A stretch of 64,000 nt of DNA, from NCBI RefSeq assembly GCF_001767295.1, contig NZ_CP014944.1:2418001-2482000 (forward strand). The letters run 5' to 3'. This document shows positions 36,375 to 45,998 of the stretch, in pieces. Both the position numbers and the translations under genes were made by a program. Each line of letters opens with the position of its first letter. Position 1 is the stretch's first letter. Under the pieces are notes generated by a model, which was not told the DNA's origin, did no database searches, and saw only the letters and a list, made by a program, of their open reading frames with translations. The stretch is from Colwellia sp. PAMC 20917. Lineage in GTDB: Bacteria; Pseudomonadota; Gammaproteobacteria; Enterobacterales; Alteromonadaceae.

Positions 36375-37139
36375 ATGGCTAACGTCGTTCCAGTAAGAAA
36401 AGATCAACACCAGAATTTAAAAGTTACTACTAAACGTGGCTTAGAACATATTGAGAAGCAACACATTGCTCCAATTACTGCAGCAGAATATACCAAAGCC
36501 GCTAACAGCTTTCCTATCTTCTTAGTTAAACAGCCTGAGGGCTCAAGCTTCCGCAGTATCGTTATGCTAGGACTAGAAGCTGGCGAAAACTTATACTATA
36601 AAGATGAACGTTGGAATGGTACTTACTTACCACATGGTGCATCTATGATGCCGTTTGGTTTAGGTATAGACCCAGATAAAGAAAAAACGTTAACGACTTA
36701 TATCGATTTAGACAGTGCCTATGTAGGCGATGATAAAGATAATGCCTTGTTTGACGCTGAAGGTTTGGTTACTGATTTTTATAAAAACGTTCAAGAATCA
36801 TTAGGCCGTCTATATGAAAATGAAACCATGACTGAAAGATTCATGGTTGAATTAGCTGAAAATGATTTATTGCAAGAATTAGAATTGCACATTAGTTTCA
36901 GTACCGGCGAAAATAAAAAACTGGTTGGTTTATTTAGTATTAACGAGAAAAAACTTCAGGAACTTAGCGAAGCTAAAGTTTTAGATTTCCATAAACGAGG
37001 TCTATTTATTCCTATTCATGCGATGTTAGGATCGATTGGTCAAATAAATCGTTTAGCTCAATTACGCAATCTATCTGATAGTGAGCAAAAAGTAACGGCT
37101 ATTCAAGTACAGCTTGCTAAAGAAACTGCTGAAGCGTAA
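36375..37139 (+). CDS. SapC-family protein
   Basis: Resembles the SapC family (named after an S-layer-associated protein but biochemically poorly defined), which in marine bacteria is often found with TonB receptors and glycan-use genes. The 254-aa protein begins MANVVPVRKDQHQNLKV and carries the family-like KRGLEHIEKQHIAPITAAEY, FPIFLVK, YYKDERWNGTYLPH and FGLGID blocks. No signal peptide or membrane segment is seen. An ATG at 36339 would add 12 residues; the ATG at 36375 has AAAGAGAAG upstream and starts the conserved part, so I prefer it. A terminator follows, so it is a single-gene unit. Confidence 0.75.
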   Translation: MANVVPVRKDQHQNLKVTTKRGLEHIEKQHIAPITAAEYTKAANSFPIFLVKQPEGSSFRSIVMLGLEAGENLYYKDERWNGTYLPHGASMMPFGLGIDPDKEKTLTTYIDLDSAYVGDDKDNALFDAEGLVTDFYKNVQESLGRLYENETMTERFMVELAENDLLQELELHISFSTGENKKLVGLFSINEKKLQELSEAKVLDFHKRGLFIPIHAMLGSIGQINRLAQLRNLSDSEQKVTAIQVQLAKETAEA

Positions 37140-37160
37140 TCGCTTAAGAGTTTTAAAAAG

Positions 37161-37184
37161 AAGAGCCTTATGGCTCTTTTTTTA
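37161..37184 (+). terminator. Terminator after the SapC-family gene
   Basis: AAGAGCC/GGCTCTT stem with a 4-base loop, followed by a run of Ts. Confidence 0.88.
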
Positions 37185-37252
37185 TATCTAAATAAACGTG
37201 ATGTTATATTCTGGGATATACTCATTTTTTAAATCTTTTCATGGAGAGTACA

Positions 37253-37852
37253 GTGGCTATTCAACTTCCTTTTTCCCATTTAAGTCAATGGCAACAGATC
37301 GCTTTTTCTGCTGCATTATTAGAGCGAATGATACCCAATTATAAAATTTTTTCTGAACATGCAGATTTTGGTGAATTTTCAGTATTACGTAATCAATTAG
37401 AGCTTATCTGGCAGTGGCTTGATAAAAATAATCGTTGTAAAATAAATTATGAAGCACAAATAAATAAACTGGAGCCACAAATACCCGATCCAGAAGGTTT
37501 TGATTTTTTTGGGGTATTTCCAGCCATTGATGCGACTATGGCAACGATGTCACTTTTACAGGCGATGCAAGATAAAGAGGTGCAAGGCGCTGAAATTGTC
37601 TCACGATTATCAGAGAATAGCGTAACTTATTATGTTGAACTGATGATCGCTGATCAAAGAGACGCTAATGACGACAGTGACATTACGACTAAAGAAATTG
37701 AACAACACCCATTAATGGAGTGGGAGTTTGATACGCAAAATGAACTCTATTACGCACTAAAAGATTCTGCTGAAAATAAAGAAACCTGTATTAAAATTAA
37801 AGCGATGGTTCTTGAAGAAGGATTATCCAATTTAGGCATTGAAATTACTTAG
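37253..37852 (+). CDS. yjaG: YjaG/DUF416 family protein
   Basis: Conserved gammaproteobacterial cytoplasmic protein of unknown function (E. coli YjaG, 196 aa). Shared blocks are LERMIPNYKIFSEHADFG, FDFFGVFPAIDATMA and a C-terminal GLSNLGIEI. The GTG at 37253 is preferred, with GGAG 6 bases upstream. The ATG at 37241 overlaps that ribosome binding site and would add four residues (203 aa in total). No membrane segment is seen. Confidence 0.85.
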   Translation: MAIQLPFSHLSQWQQIAFSAALLERMIPNYKIFSEHADFGEFSVLRNQLELIWQWLDKNNRCKINYEAQINKLEPQIPDPEGFDFFGVFPAIDATMATMSLLQAMQDKEVQGAEIVSRLSENSVTYYVELMIADQRDANDDSDITTKEIEQHPLMEWEFDTQNELYYALKDSAENKETCIKIKAMVLEEGLSNLGIEIT

Positions 37853-37898
37853 GATGCACAACCTACTTATTAGAATAACTAAACAATTAGGATAAAAG

Positions 37899-39467
37899 AT
37901 GAAATTATTCCACACTATTTTGATGACGGTAGCCTATCTATTTGCCTCATTAGCTTTTGGTAATCCTGCAAGTACGCTTGAACAAAAAAATCAAAATATC
38001 GAAAAATCGATTAATAAGGCAATGAATACTTTTCAAGTGCCAGGTGTTGCTGTTGCTATTATCAAAGATAATAAAGTGGTGATGAGTAAAGGTTTCGGTT
38101 TAACGGAATATGGTAAAAATAATAAGGTTAATGGCGATACTCTTTTTGGTATTGCCTCTAACACTAAGGCGATGACTGCGGCGTTACTAGCCAATTTGGT
38201 GGATCAAGGGAAATTGACATGGCAAACAAAAGTTATTGATATACTCCCTGAATTTCAAATGCCAAACGCTTACGTGACTCGCGAGTTTACTTTACTCGAT
38301 TTATTATCACACAACAGTGGTTTAGGTCTAGGTGCAGGCGACCTGATGATTTGGCCTGGTACAACGTTAACCAATAAAGATATTATTAAAGGCTTAAAGC
38401 ATTTACCCGAGGTTTCAAGTTTTCGCAGTGAGTTCGCTTACGATAATTTAATGTATGTTATTGCTGGCGAGATCATCGCAAAAGTTACCGGTAAAACTTG
38501 GCAAGAAAATATTAAAGAAACTATTTTTAAGCCGTTAGGGATGAAGAATACTAAAGCAAAGTTTTCACTGATTTCAACAAACAACAAAAATGTTGCTCGT
38601 GCTCATGTTCCGTTAGATGGCAAGTTAAATGTGGTTGGCGGTAACTTCTTAGAACAGTTTTCTTCAGCGGGATCTGTTGCCTCAAGTGTTAATGATATGT
38701 CTTTATGGCTCAAAGCGCAGTTAAACGAAGGCGGTTATGGTGATAACAAAAAACTTTTTAGTGAACGTCAAAGCCAAAAAATGTGGCAAATGCGAACAAT
38801 ATTACCGGTATCAGCTACCGCGACAAAAAATGATAAAACTCATTTTTCAGGTTATGGTCTAGGTTGGTTTTTAAATGATTACCACGGTGTAAAGTTAGTT
38901 CATCACAGTGGTGGCATTCTAGGTATGGTCTCTAAAGTTGTCTTAGTTCCAGAAGAAAACTTAGCGATGGTTATTTTAACGAATCAGCAATCCGGATATG
39001 CTTTTAATGCGATTTATCATCAAATATTAAATGAATATTTAGACTTGCCTGAAAAAGACTGGGTGGATTTTTATGCGACGATGAGTGAGCAACGAAAAAG
39101 CGTAGAAAAAAATCGTTTAGCAGAAGCCGCCAGTAATGTTGATAAAAATTCACGTCATTCTTTACCTTTAAAAGCTTATGCACAAACCTATCAAGATAAT
39201 TGGTACGGTGATATTGCGATTAACTATGCAAATAATGCTTTAAGCATGCAGTTTGGTCATACACCCGCATTGCGCGGTGTATTAGAGCATTATCAACATA
39301 ATACTTTTATTGTGCGCTGGGATGATAGAACCTTGGAAGCCGATGCTTTTGTTAATTTTAATCTGAATCCGGATGGTTCAATTAACGAGGTAACAATGCA
39401 AGCTGTGTCTCGCGCAACCGATTTTAGCTTTGATTTTCATGACTTAAAGCTTAAACCTAAGCAGTAA
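37899..39467 (+). CDS. Secreted serine hydrolase, class C beta-lactamase-like fold
   Basis: Penicillin-binding-protein-like hydrolase exported through a signal peptide (KLFHTILMTVAYLFASLAFG). The catalytic SxxK is S87-N-T-K90, the YxN motif is Y181-D-N183, and the third motif is HHSGG near residue 345 (HxG instead of KTG, as in many esterase or peptidase members). After about residue 400 there is a C-terminal beta domain like DUF3471 (YQDNWYGDIAINYANNALSMQFG). At 522 aa it is longer than true AmpC enzymes, so an esterase or D-aminopeptidase role is more likely than antibiotic resistance. Confidence 0.85.
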   Translation: MKLFHTILMTVAYLFASLAFGNPASTLEQKNQNIEKSINKAMNTFQVPGVAVAIIKDNKVVMSKGFGLTEYGKNNKVNGDTLFGIASNTKAMTAALLANLVDQGKLTWQTKVIDILPEFQMPNAYVTREFTLLDLLSHNSGLGLGAGDLMIWPGTTLTNKDIIKGLKHLPEVSSFRSEFAYDNLMYVIAGEIIAKVTGKTWQENIKETIFKPLGMKNTKAKFSLISTNNKNVARAHVPLDGKLNVVGGNFLEQFSSAGSVASSVNDMSLWLKAQLNEGGYGDNKKLFSERQSQKMWQMRTILPVSATATKNDKTHFSGYGLGWFLNDYHGVKLVHHSGGILGMVSKVVLVPEENLAMVILTNQQSGYAFNAIYHQILNEYLDLPEKDWVDFYATMSEQRKSVEKNRLAEAASNVDKNSRHSLPLKAYAQTYQDNWYGDIAINYANNALSMQFGHTPALRGVLEHYQHNTFIVRWDDRTLEADAFVNFNLNPDGSINEVTMQAVSRATDFSFDFHDLKLKPKQ

Positions 39468-39529
39468 GCGTTTTATTGATAATGTTAAGCTGGGGGCGTT
39501 TAAGGTTAACTCCCAGCGATAAACGAAGC

Positions 39530-40114
39530 TTACATTTTTTGATATAAACGATAAGCGACTTGTCCGGCTATTTTTTCTTTTAATAGTGTCCAGTTCATGG
39601 GCAGCTGTTGGTTATTCTGTTCACTTTCCATTTCTATATAAATCAATGCGTTGTCAGCCAAACTATGTTGGTCTAATCGTTTGGCCGTTTGCTCCACTAA
39701 ATTTTTGCGAAAAGGCGGATCAATAAAGACAATATCAAATTTGCTGATATTTTTTTCAATGAAACTCAGCGCATCACTATTTACTATCGAGATATTAGCT
39801 GATTTCAGTAAACGTTGGTTTTCAAGTAATTGCTGAGCCGCCGCTTTGTTTAATTCTACGAAGCTAACATGGCTTGCCCCTCGTGATAATGCCTCAAAAC
39901 CCAAACCACCAGAGCCAGCAAAGCAATCTAAACAGAGACTGTCTTGAATAAAAGGCATTAACCAATTAAAGACGGTTTCTTTTACCCTATCTGTGGTGGG
40001 TCTTAAACCTTCTGCCATTAAAACAGGCAGCTTTCGGCCACGGTGTGATCCGCCAATAATACGAATACTGCCTTTATTGTTAGGTTTTGCTGATTGTTTA
40101 CGTTGTTTGTTCAT
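39530..40114 (-). CDS. rsmD: 16S rRNA (guanine966-N2)-methyltransferase RsmD
   Basis: SAM-dependent methyltransferase for G966 of 16S rRNA. Motifs: RIIGGSHRGRKLPV, GLRPTTDRVKETVFNWL, the SAM loop LDCFAGSGGLGFEALSRGA, and the catalytic FIDPPF (NPPY-type). The length is 194 aa (E. coli 198). It is divergent from ftsY, the same arrangement as rsmD/ftsY in E. coli. Confidence 0.95.
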   Translation of the reverse strand: MNKQRKQSAKPNNKGSIRIIGGSHRGRKLPVLMAEGLRPTTDRVKETVFNWLMPFIQDSLCLDCFAGSGGLGFEALSRGASHVSFVELNKAAAQQLLENQRLLKSANISIVNSDALSFIEKNISKFDIVFIDPPFRKNLVEQTAKRLDQHSLADNALIYIEMESEQNNQQLPMNWTLLKEKIAGQVAYRLYQKM

Positions 40115-40230
40115 ATCTTACTCAGCTTTTGTTTTTTGTATTGTTTTTAGGTGCTACTATAGCGAGGATTTTATCCTTGTTTAGTGAACTATTGCCATCA
40201 AAATGATGGTGCAGAGAAGAATTTATTGTT

Positions 40231-41532
<1,302 letters not shown>

Positions 41533-41603
41533 GATTTACGGTATGTTTTTGATGCCCGACTACCCGATGTGAAGAATAATAAAAATAAGAGTATGGCCAT
41601 TTT

Positions 41604-42302
41604 ATGATCCACTTTAACAATGTCAGTAAAACCTATCCCGGTGGCTTTTTAGCACTTAAAAATGTTAGTTTTGAATTGGCTGCGGGTGAAATGGCATTTT
41701 TAACCGGACATTCAGGAGCGGGGAAAAGTACACTCTTAAAGCTAATGAGCTTAATGGAAAAGCCGACCAGTGGTAAAATCCAGATTAACGGTAGTGAAAT
41801 ATCAAATATAAAGTATAAAGATATTCCTTATGCTCGTCGAAAAATAGGAATGATTTTTCAAAACCATAATCTATTAATGGACAGAACTATTTTCGATAAT
41901 GTCGCATTACCTTTAGTTATTGAAGGGTATAGCCACAAGGAAACGCGAAAACGCGTGGAAGCAGCGCTAGATAAAGTCCATTTGAGCGATAAGTTACGTT
42001 GTTTTCCTAATATGTTGTCAGGTGGAGAGCAGCAGCGAGTTGGCATTGCCAGAGCATTAGTGAATAAGCCATTAATATTGCTTGCTGATGAGCCAACCGG
42101 AAACTTAGATCCTAAACTTTCCTTAGATATTATTCGCTTGTTTGAAGAATTTAATGATTTTGGCGTTACCGTACTCATAGCTACACACGATCTGGGGCTA
42201 ATTGCTAGAATGAAATATAGAACGCTGACGCTTAAACAAGGTTCAATGATCACCGATGGTATCGTTGAAGGTTTACAAGTTAGGCATGAAAACAATGAAT
42301 AA
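41604..42302 (+). CDS. ftsE: Cell division ATP-binding protein FtsE
   Basis: ABC-type ATPase that works with FtsX at the divisome to control peptidoglycan hydrolase activation. Walker A is GHSGAGKSTLLKL, the signature LSGGEQQRVGIARAL, and Walker B LLADEPTGNLD; the switch histidine is in IATHD. It has 232 aa (E. coli 222). The C-terminus overlaps the ftsX start. Confidence 0.96.
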   Translation: MIHFNNVSKTYPGGFLALKNVSFELAAGEMAFLTGHSGAGKSTLLKLMSLMEKPTSGKIQINGSEISNIKYKDIPYARRKIGMIFQNHNLLMDRTIFDNVALPLVIEGYSHKETRKRVEAALDKVHLSDKLRCFPNMLSGGEQQRVGIARALVNKPLILLADEPTGNLDPKLSLDIIRLFEEFNDFGVTVLIATHDLGLIARMKYRTLTLKQGSMITDGIVEGLQVRHENNE

Positions 42303-43272
42303 ACCTGCCCGTTTTGGCCAACCGTCGCAGAAATTAAATTTTGCAGCAAAAATAACAGATAGATTAATTCGACATGTTCAACAAGCCGTAGGTAGTTTAG
42401 GCGATTTATGGCGTACCCCTTTCACCTCAATAATGACGGTTTTGGTTTTAGGTATCAGTTTGACCTTACCCGCTACGTTACATTTATTTGTCAAAAATGC
42501 TAAAGCCATCAGTGAACAGTGGGACACCGCCTCAGAAATTAGTTTATTTTTGAAATTGTCAGTGACTGACAAAGCGGCACAAAACTTAGTTCACCGAATT
42601 GAACTTTATCCTGAAGTTGCCAAAGTTACTTACATTTCAGCAGAGCAGGCTTTACAAGAGTTTAAAACCTTATCTGGTTTTGGACAGGCGCTAGAATATC
42701 TAGATAAAAACCCCTTACCAGCAACACTGTTAGTGACGCCAACAACGCGTGCTAGTCAAACACAGGCTGCTGGAGAGTTATTATTGAAGCTAGAAAAAGA
42801 ACGAGAGGTTCAGCAAGGAAAATTAGACCTTGAATGGCTTTCTCGATTAGAAGCTATTGCTAAACTTATTGAAGATATCGTGGTAGGTATCGGTGCATTA
42901 CTGTGCCTGTCTGTGGTGCTCATTATTGGCAACACCATACGCTTGGCTATTTTAAATCAAAAAGATGCGATTGCTGTGATGAAACTTGTTGGCGCAACCG
43001 ATAGCTTTATTCAGCGTCCTTTTTTATATGCGGGCCTTTGGTATGGTATTTTGGGGGGTGTGGTCTCTTGGTTATGTGTGGCCCTGCTCGCTAAATATTT
43101 ATCGGGAGCTCTCTCTGAATTAACCCACTTATATCAGAGTAACTTTATTATTAGTGGTTTAAGCTTTTCAGAAGCGATGACACTGATATTATTTGCCGTT
43201 ATACTCGGCTTATCAGGAAGTTATATTTCAGTACGTAAGCATATTCGTGCCATAGAGCCTACCGCTGATTAA
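42286..43272 (+). CDS. ftsX: Cell division protein FtsX
   Basis: Membrane partner of FtsE. It has a cytoplasmic N-terminus, a first membrane segment (MTVLVLGISLTLPATLHLFV), a periplasmic loop with YISAEQALQEFKTLSGFGQALEYLDKNPLP, and three further membrane segments; NQKDAIAVMKLVGATDSFIQRPFLY is the cytoplasmic signature. The start at 42286 (MKTMNKPARFG, 328 aa) overlaps the ftsE 3' end by 17 bases. The ATG at 42295 would also serve, and an ATG at 42256 is too far inside ftsE to be likely. Confidence 0.94.
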   Translation: MKTMNKPARFGQPSQKLNFAAKITDRLIRHVQQAVGSLGDLWRTPFTSIMTVLVLGISLTLPATLHLFVKNAKAISEQWDTASEISLFLKLSVTDKAAQNLVHRIELYPEVAKVTYISAEQALQEFKTLSGFGQALEYLDKNPLPATLLVTPTTRASQTQAAGELLLKLEKEREVQQGKLDLEWLSRLEAIAKLIEDIVVGIGALLCLSVVLIIGNTIRLAILNQKDAIAVMKLVGATDSFIQRPFLYAGLWYGILGGVVSWLCVALLAKYLSGALSELTHLYQSNFIISGLSFSEAMTLILFAVILGLSGSYISVRKHIRAIEPTAD

Positions 43273-43293
43273 TAAAGCCTATTAAGTGTCGGT

Positions 43294-44511
43294 TTAAGTT
43301 CCACAGGCGATCATTTCGTCTGCCCATGACAGTGAGTCTTTATAAGCTTGAAAACAAAGCTCACTCTCTAAGGTAATTCTCTTGGCAATTTTTTCACCCT
43401 CTGCCCATAAGCCTTGTTCAATGTTTCTTACTAAGGACAAGTAATCTCCAAGGTCACACTGCTCGCCTCTTAATGCCGATTTTATCTCTTGATGAATAGG
43501 TAATACACCTAATACGTATTCTAATTCATGGTCTAAAATACCATCGATTAACGATAATATACCGGTGAGAAAAGCTTTAGGCGGATTTTCACTTTCAAAA
43601 CGGCAAAGGGCTATTTTTTCACAAAACTTAGCTCGAGCTAAAGAAAGGCGCATAATTTCAGGATTTTTATCTGAGCTTAAATCTGACAGCGCAAGCAATG
43701 CGATAAATTTTTTCAGTTCAACTTGTCCGATATAAGCAAGAGCATGTTTTAACGATGTTATCTCTTGGCTACTACCATAAGTGGGACTATTGATAAAACG
43801 TAGTAATTTATAGGTTAAGCCGGGGTCAACGGCAAAAATTTCACTGATTTTATTAATGTTTAACTCTACTTGGCTTGCTTGGCTGATCAGTTCGAGGATG
43901 TTTTGTTTTGCCGTGGTGATTTTTCGCTGTTTTAGCATTTCTGGTTTTGCAAAAAAATAACCTTGAAAAAGTGTGAATCCCAGCATTTTTAATCGTTCAA
44001 ATTGTTGTGAAGTTTCTACTTTTTCAGCTAATAGTGTTACGTTTAGCCCGGCAAGCTTTCTGACCAGCTTACTAATTTCTAGAATGGAAAACTGTAGGAC
44101 ATCAATTTTGATAATGTCTACGATAGGGTAAAATGGAGCCCACTTTTCATCAAAGTCAAAATCGTCTAAGGCTAATTTATAACCTTTCTCATGAAGTGAC
44201 TGGCAAGCAGCTAATAGCTCAGGGGTTACCGGAACGTCTTCTAAAATTTCTAATACCACATTTTTGGGATCAAGGAAGCTTGGAAAGTGAAAAATCAAGG
44301 TATCAGCATGAAAGTTAATATAAGCGGGTAGATCACCAGTGACTTGCTCTATACCTAAGCTTAAATGGTTATTAGTTAGTATGTTAGATGTTGCTTGGTT
44401 AGGATCAATATCAGGAAAACTGTTACTTTTACCATCACGAAAAAGCAATTCATAGGCAACAACATTTTGTTTAATATCTAAGATGGGTTGACGAGCAACA
44501 TATGAGTACAA
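43294..44511 (-). CDS. EAL/HDOD-domain signalling protein
   Basis: N-terminal EAL-like domain (residues 1-200: YSYVARQPILDIKQNVVAYELLFRDG, LEILEDV, LALDDFDFDEKW, LLAEKVE, GFTLFQGYFF) followed by a C-terminal HDOD domain (DPGLTYKLLRFINSPTYGSSQEI, LKHALAYIGQVELKKFI). This is the YuxH/CdgJ type of architecture. The EAL signature is replaced by YELLFR, so c-di-GMP hydrolysis is uncertain; homologues such as V. cholerae CdgJ influence motility. It is convergent with ftsX and has no operon partner. Confidence 0.88.
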   Translation of the reverse strand: MYSYVARQPILDIKQNVVAYELLFRDGKSNSFPDIDPNQATSNILTNNHLSLGIEQVTGDLPAYINFHADTLIFHFPSFLDPKNVVLEILEDVPVTPELLAACQSLHEKGYKLALDDFDFDEKWAPFYPIVDIIKIDVLQFSILEISKLVRKLAGLNVTLLAEKVETSQQFERLKMLGFTLFQGYFFAKPEMLKQRKITTAKQNILELISQASQVELNINKISEIFAVDPGLTYKLLRFINSPTYGSSQEITSLKHALAYIGQVELKKFIALLALSDLSSDKNPEIMRLSLARAKFCEKIALCRFESENPPKAFLTGILSLIDGILDHELEYVLGVLPIHQEIKSALRGEQCDLGDYLSLVRNIEQGLWAEGEKIAKRITLESELCFQAYKDSLSWADEMIACGT

Positions 44512-44847
44512 ATTATGACCCTCTAAAATTCATTTATAAGTTACTTAAATACAATTTATAAGTTACTTAAATACATAAAGTAATAGCCACATCCTTGTTA
44601 AATTACATCTTAATAAAAAAGCTAAGTTATTGTTTTGTAAACTTTAAGTGCTTTCTGATGCTTTTATGTTAACAAATGTACACAAAAAAAGCAGATAAAT
44701 TTACGGGACTGAGTTGTTTCGTCTTGTGTTGTAAGGTAATGTGTGATGCGTTGCTCGCCTACACGGTCGATGTATGCTATTATAGCGAGCTAGAAAGTTA
44801 AAAATTATTTAAGAGTTATTAAAGAGCGATAAAGAGGGGTTTTTAAA
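44512..44847. other. Intergenic region between the EAL/HDOD gene and rpoH
   Basis: 336 bp without a gene. It contains the 22-bp tandem repeat (44532-44575) next to the EAL/HDOD start. rpoH leader and promoter signals are probably present (TATTAT at 44778-44783), but I found no matching -35. Confidence 0.6.
44532..44575. repeat. 22-bp direct tandem repeat upstream of the EAL/HDOD gene
   Basis: Two perfect adjacent copies of a 22-bp unit beginning ATTTATAAG and ending CTTAAATACA, starting 21 bases upstream of the EAL/HDOD ATG. Tandem copies directly before a start suggest either a regulator binding array or a recent duplication. Confidence 0.9.
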
Positions 44848-45711
44848 ATGAGTAAACCGATACAATCAATGGCGCTAACAGTTCCACGTAGCGGTAGTAT
44901 TGAATCTTACATGCAGTCTGCTTACGGCATTCCTATGCTTACGGCAAAGCGTGAGAATGAACTCGCCACTCGTTTATATTCAGAAAATGATTTACAAGCG
45001 GCACAAGAGCTTATTATGTCGCATTTACGTTTTGTTATTCATGTAGCAAAAGGTTATGCAGGTTATGGTTTACCTCAAGCAGATTTAATTCAAGAAGGTA
45101 ACGTTGGTTTAATGAAAGCTGTTAAGCGTTTTAACCCGGAAGTGGGTGTACGTTTAGTGTCGTTTGCTGTTCATTGGATAAAAGCTGAGATTCATGAGTT
45201 TGTGTTACGTAATTGGCGTATTGTTAAAGTGGCAACGACCAAGGCACAACGTAAATTGTTTTTTAACCTTCGTAAAAACAAAAAACGTTTAGGTTGGTTC
45301 AGCAACGACGAAATTAATAATGTTGCAGAGACTCTAGGTGTTACACCTAAAGATGTTTTAGAGATGGAATCTAGAATGAGTAATCAAGATCAGGCTTTTG
45401 AGCTGTCATCTGACGATGTTGATAATTCCGCTGGTGGAGGTTACTCCCCCGCATTATATCTTGAAGATCATCAGTCAGATCTCGCAGTTCAGGTTGAAGA
45501 TGAAGATCACTCTTCTCATGCTAATAAGCGTTTATCTAATGCCTTAGTTATTCTTGATGAACGCAGCCAAGATATTATAAGAACCCGTTGGTTAACTGAA
45601 GATAAAACGACGTTACAAGATTTAGCTAATAAGTATCATATTTCTGCAGAGCGTGTCAGACAGTTAGAAAAAAATGCCCTCAATAAACTTAAAGGCTCAA
45701 TGGCTGCTTAG
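44848..45711 (+). CDS. rpoH: RNA polymerase heat-shock sigma factor (sigma-32)
   Basis: Directs transcription of chaperone and protease genes on heat or protein-folding stress. It has sigma region 2 ([39 protein letters not shown]), the RpoH-specific box [10 protein letters not shown], and a region 4 helix-turn-helix ([24 protein letters not shown]). It has 287 aa (E. coli 284). As in E. coli it follows ftsY-ftsE-ftsX, here with the EAL/HDOD gene inserted. GAGGGG lies upstream of the ATG. Confidence 0.97.
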   Translation: MSKPIQSMALTVPRSGSIESYMQSAYGIPMLTAKRENELATRLYSENDLQAAQELIMSHLRFVIHVAKGYAGYGLPQADLIQEGNVGLMKAVKRFNPEVGVRLVSFAVHWIKAEIHEFVLRNWRIVKVATTKAQRKLFFNLRKNKKRLGWFSNDEINNVAETLGVTPKDVLEMESRMSNQDQAFELSSDDVDNSAGGGYSPALYLEDHQSDLAVQVEDEDHSSHANKRLSNALVILDERSQDIIRTRWLTEDKTTLQDLANKYHISAERVRQLEKNALNKLKGSMAA

Positions 45712-45735
45712 TTATTGGATAATGTCTGTACCAAC

Positions 45736-45763
45736 AAAAAAACCGATTTACGTCGGTTTTTTT
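45736..45763 (+). terminator. rpoH intrinsic terminator
   Basis: AAAAAAACCGA/TCGGTTTTTTT stem with a 6-base loop, 24 bases after rpoH. Confidence 0.9.
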
Positions 45764-45998
45764 ATGCCTGCTTTTTGTCGACTTTATCTTTTGCGCTGAT
45801 ATTAACTTGCTTATGTTAATGATTAACGTTCATTCGTCCCTTTTCGGTAAACGTTGCGCAACCCGTCAATTATAGTGTACAAAAAATAGACATATACTGT
45901 ATTGATCTTATCAATTCAAATAAGGTACTAGCCAAGTGATATTAATTTGGTAGACTGACTGCTTAAAAATAATACTAATAACTAACTATGGAATCGCC

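Noticed and set aside
39488-39524. Hairpin between the serine hydrolase and rsmD genes (GCTGGGGG/CTCCCAGC)
   Set aside because: The stem is 8 bp including a wobble, and there is no T-run on either side, so it was not called a terminator.
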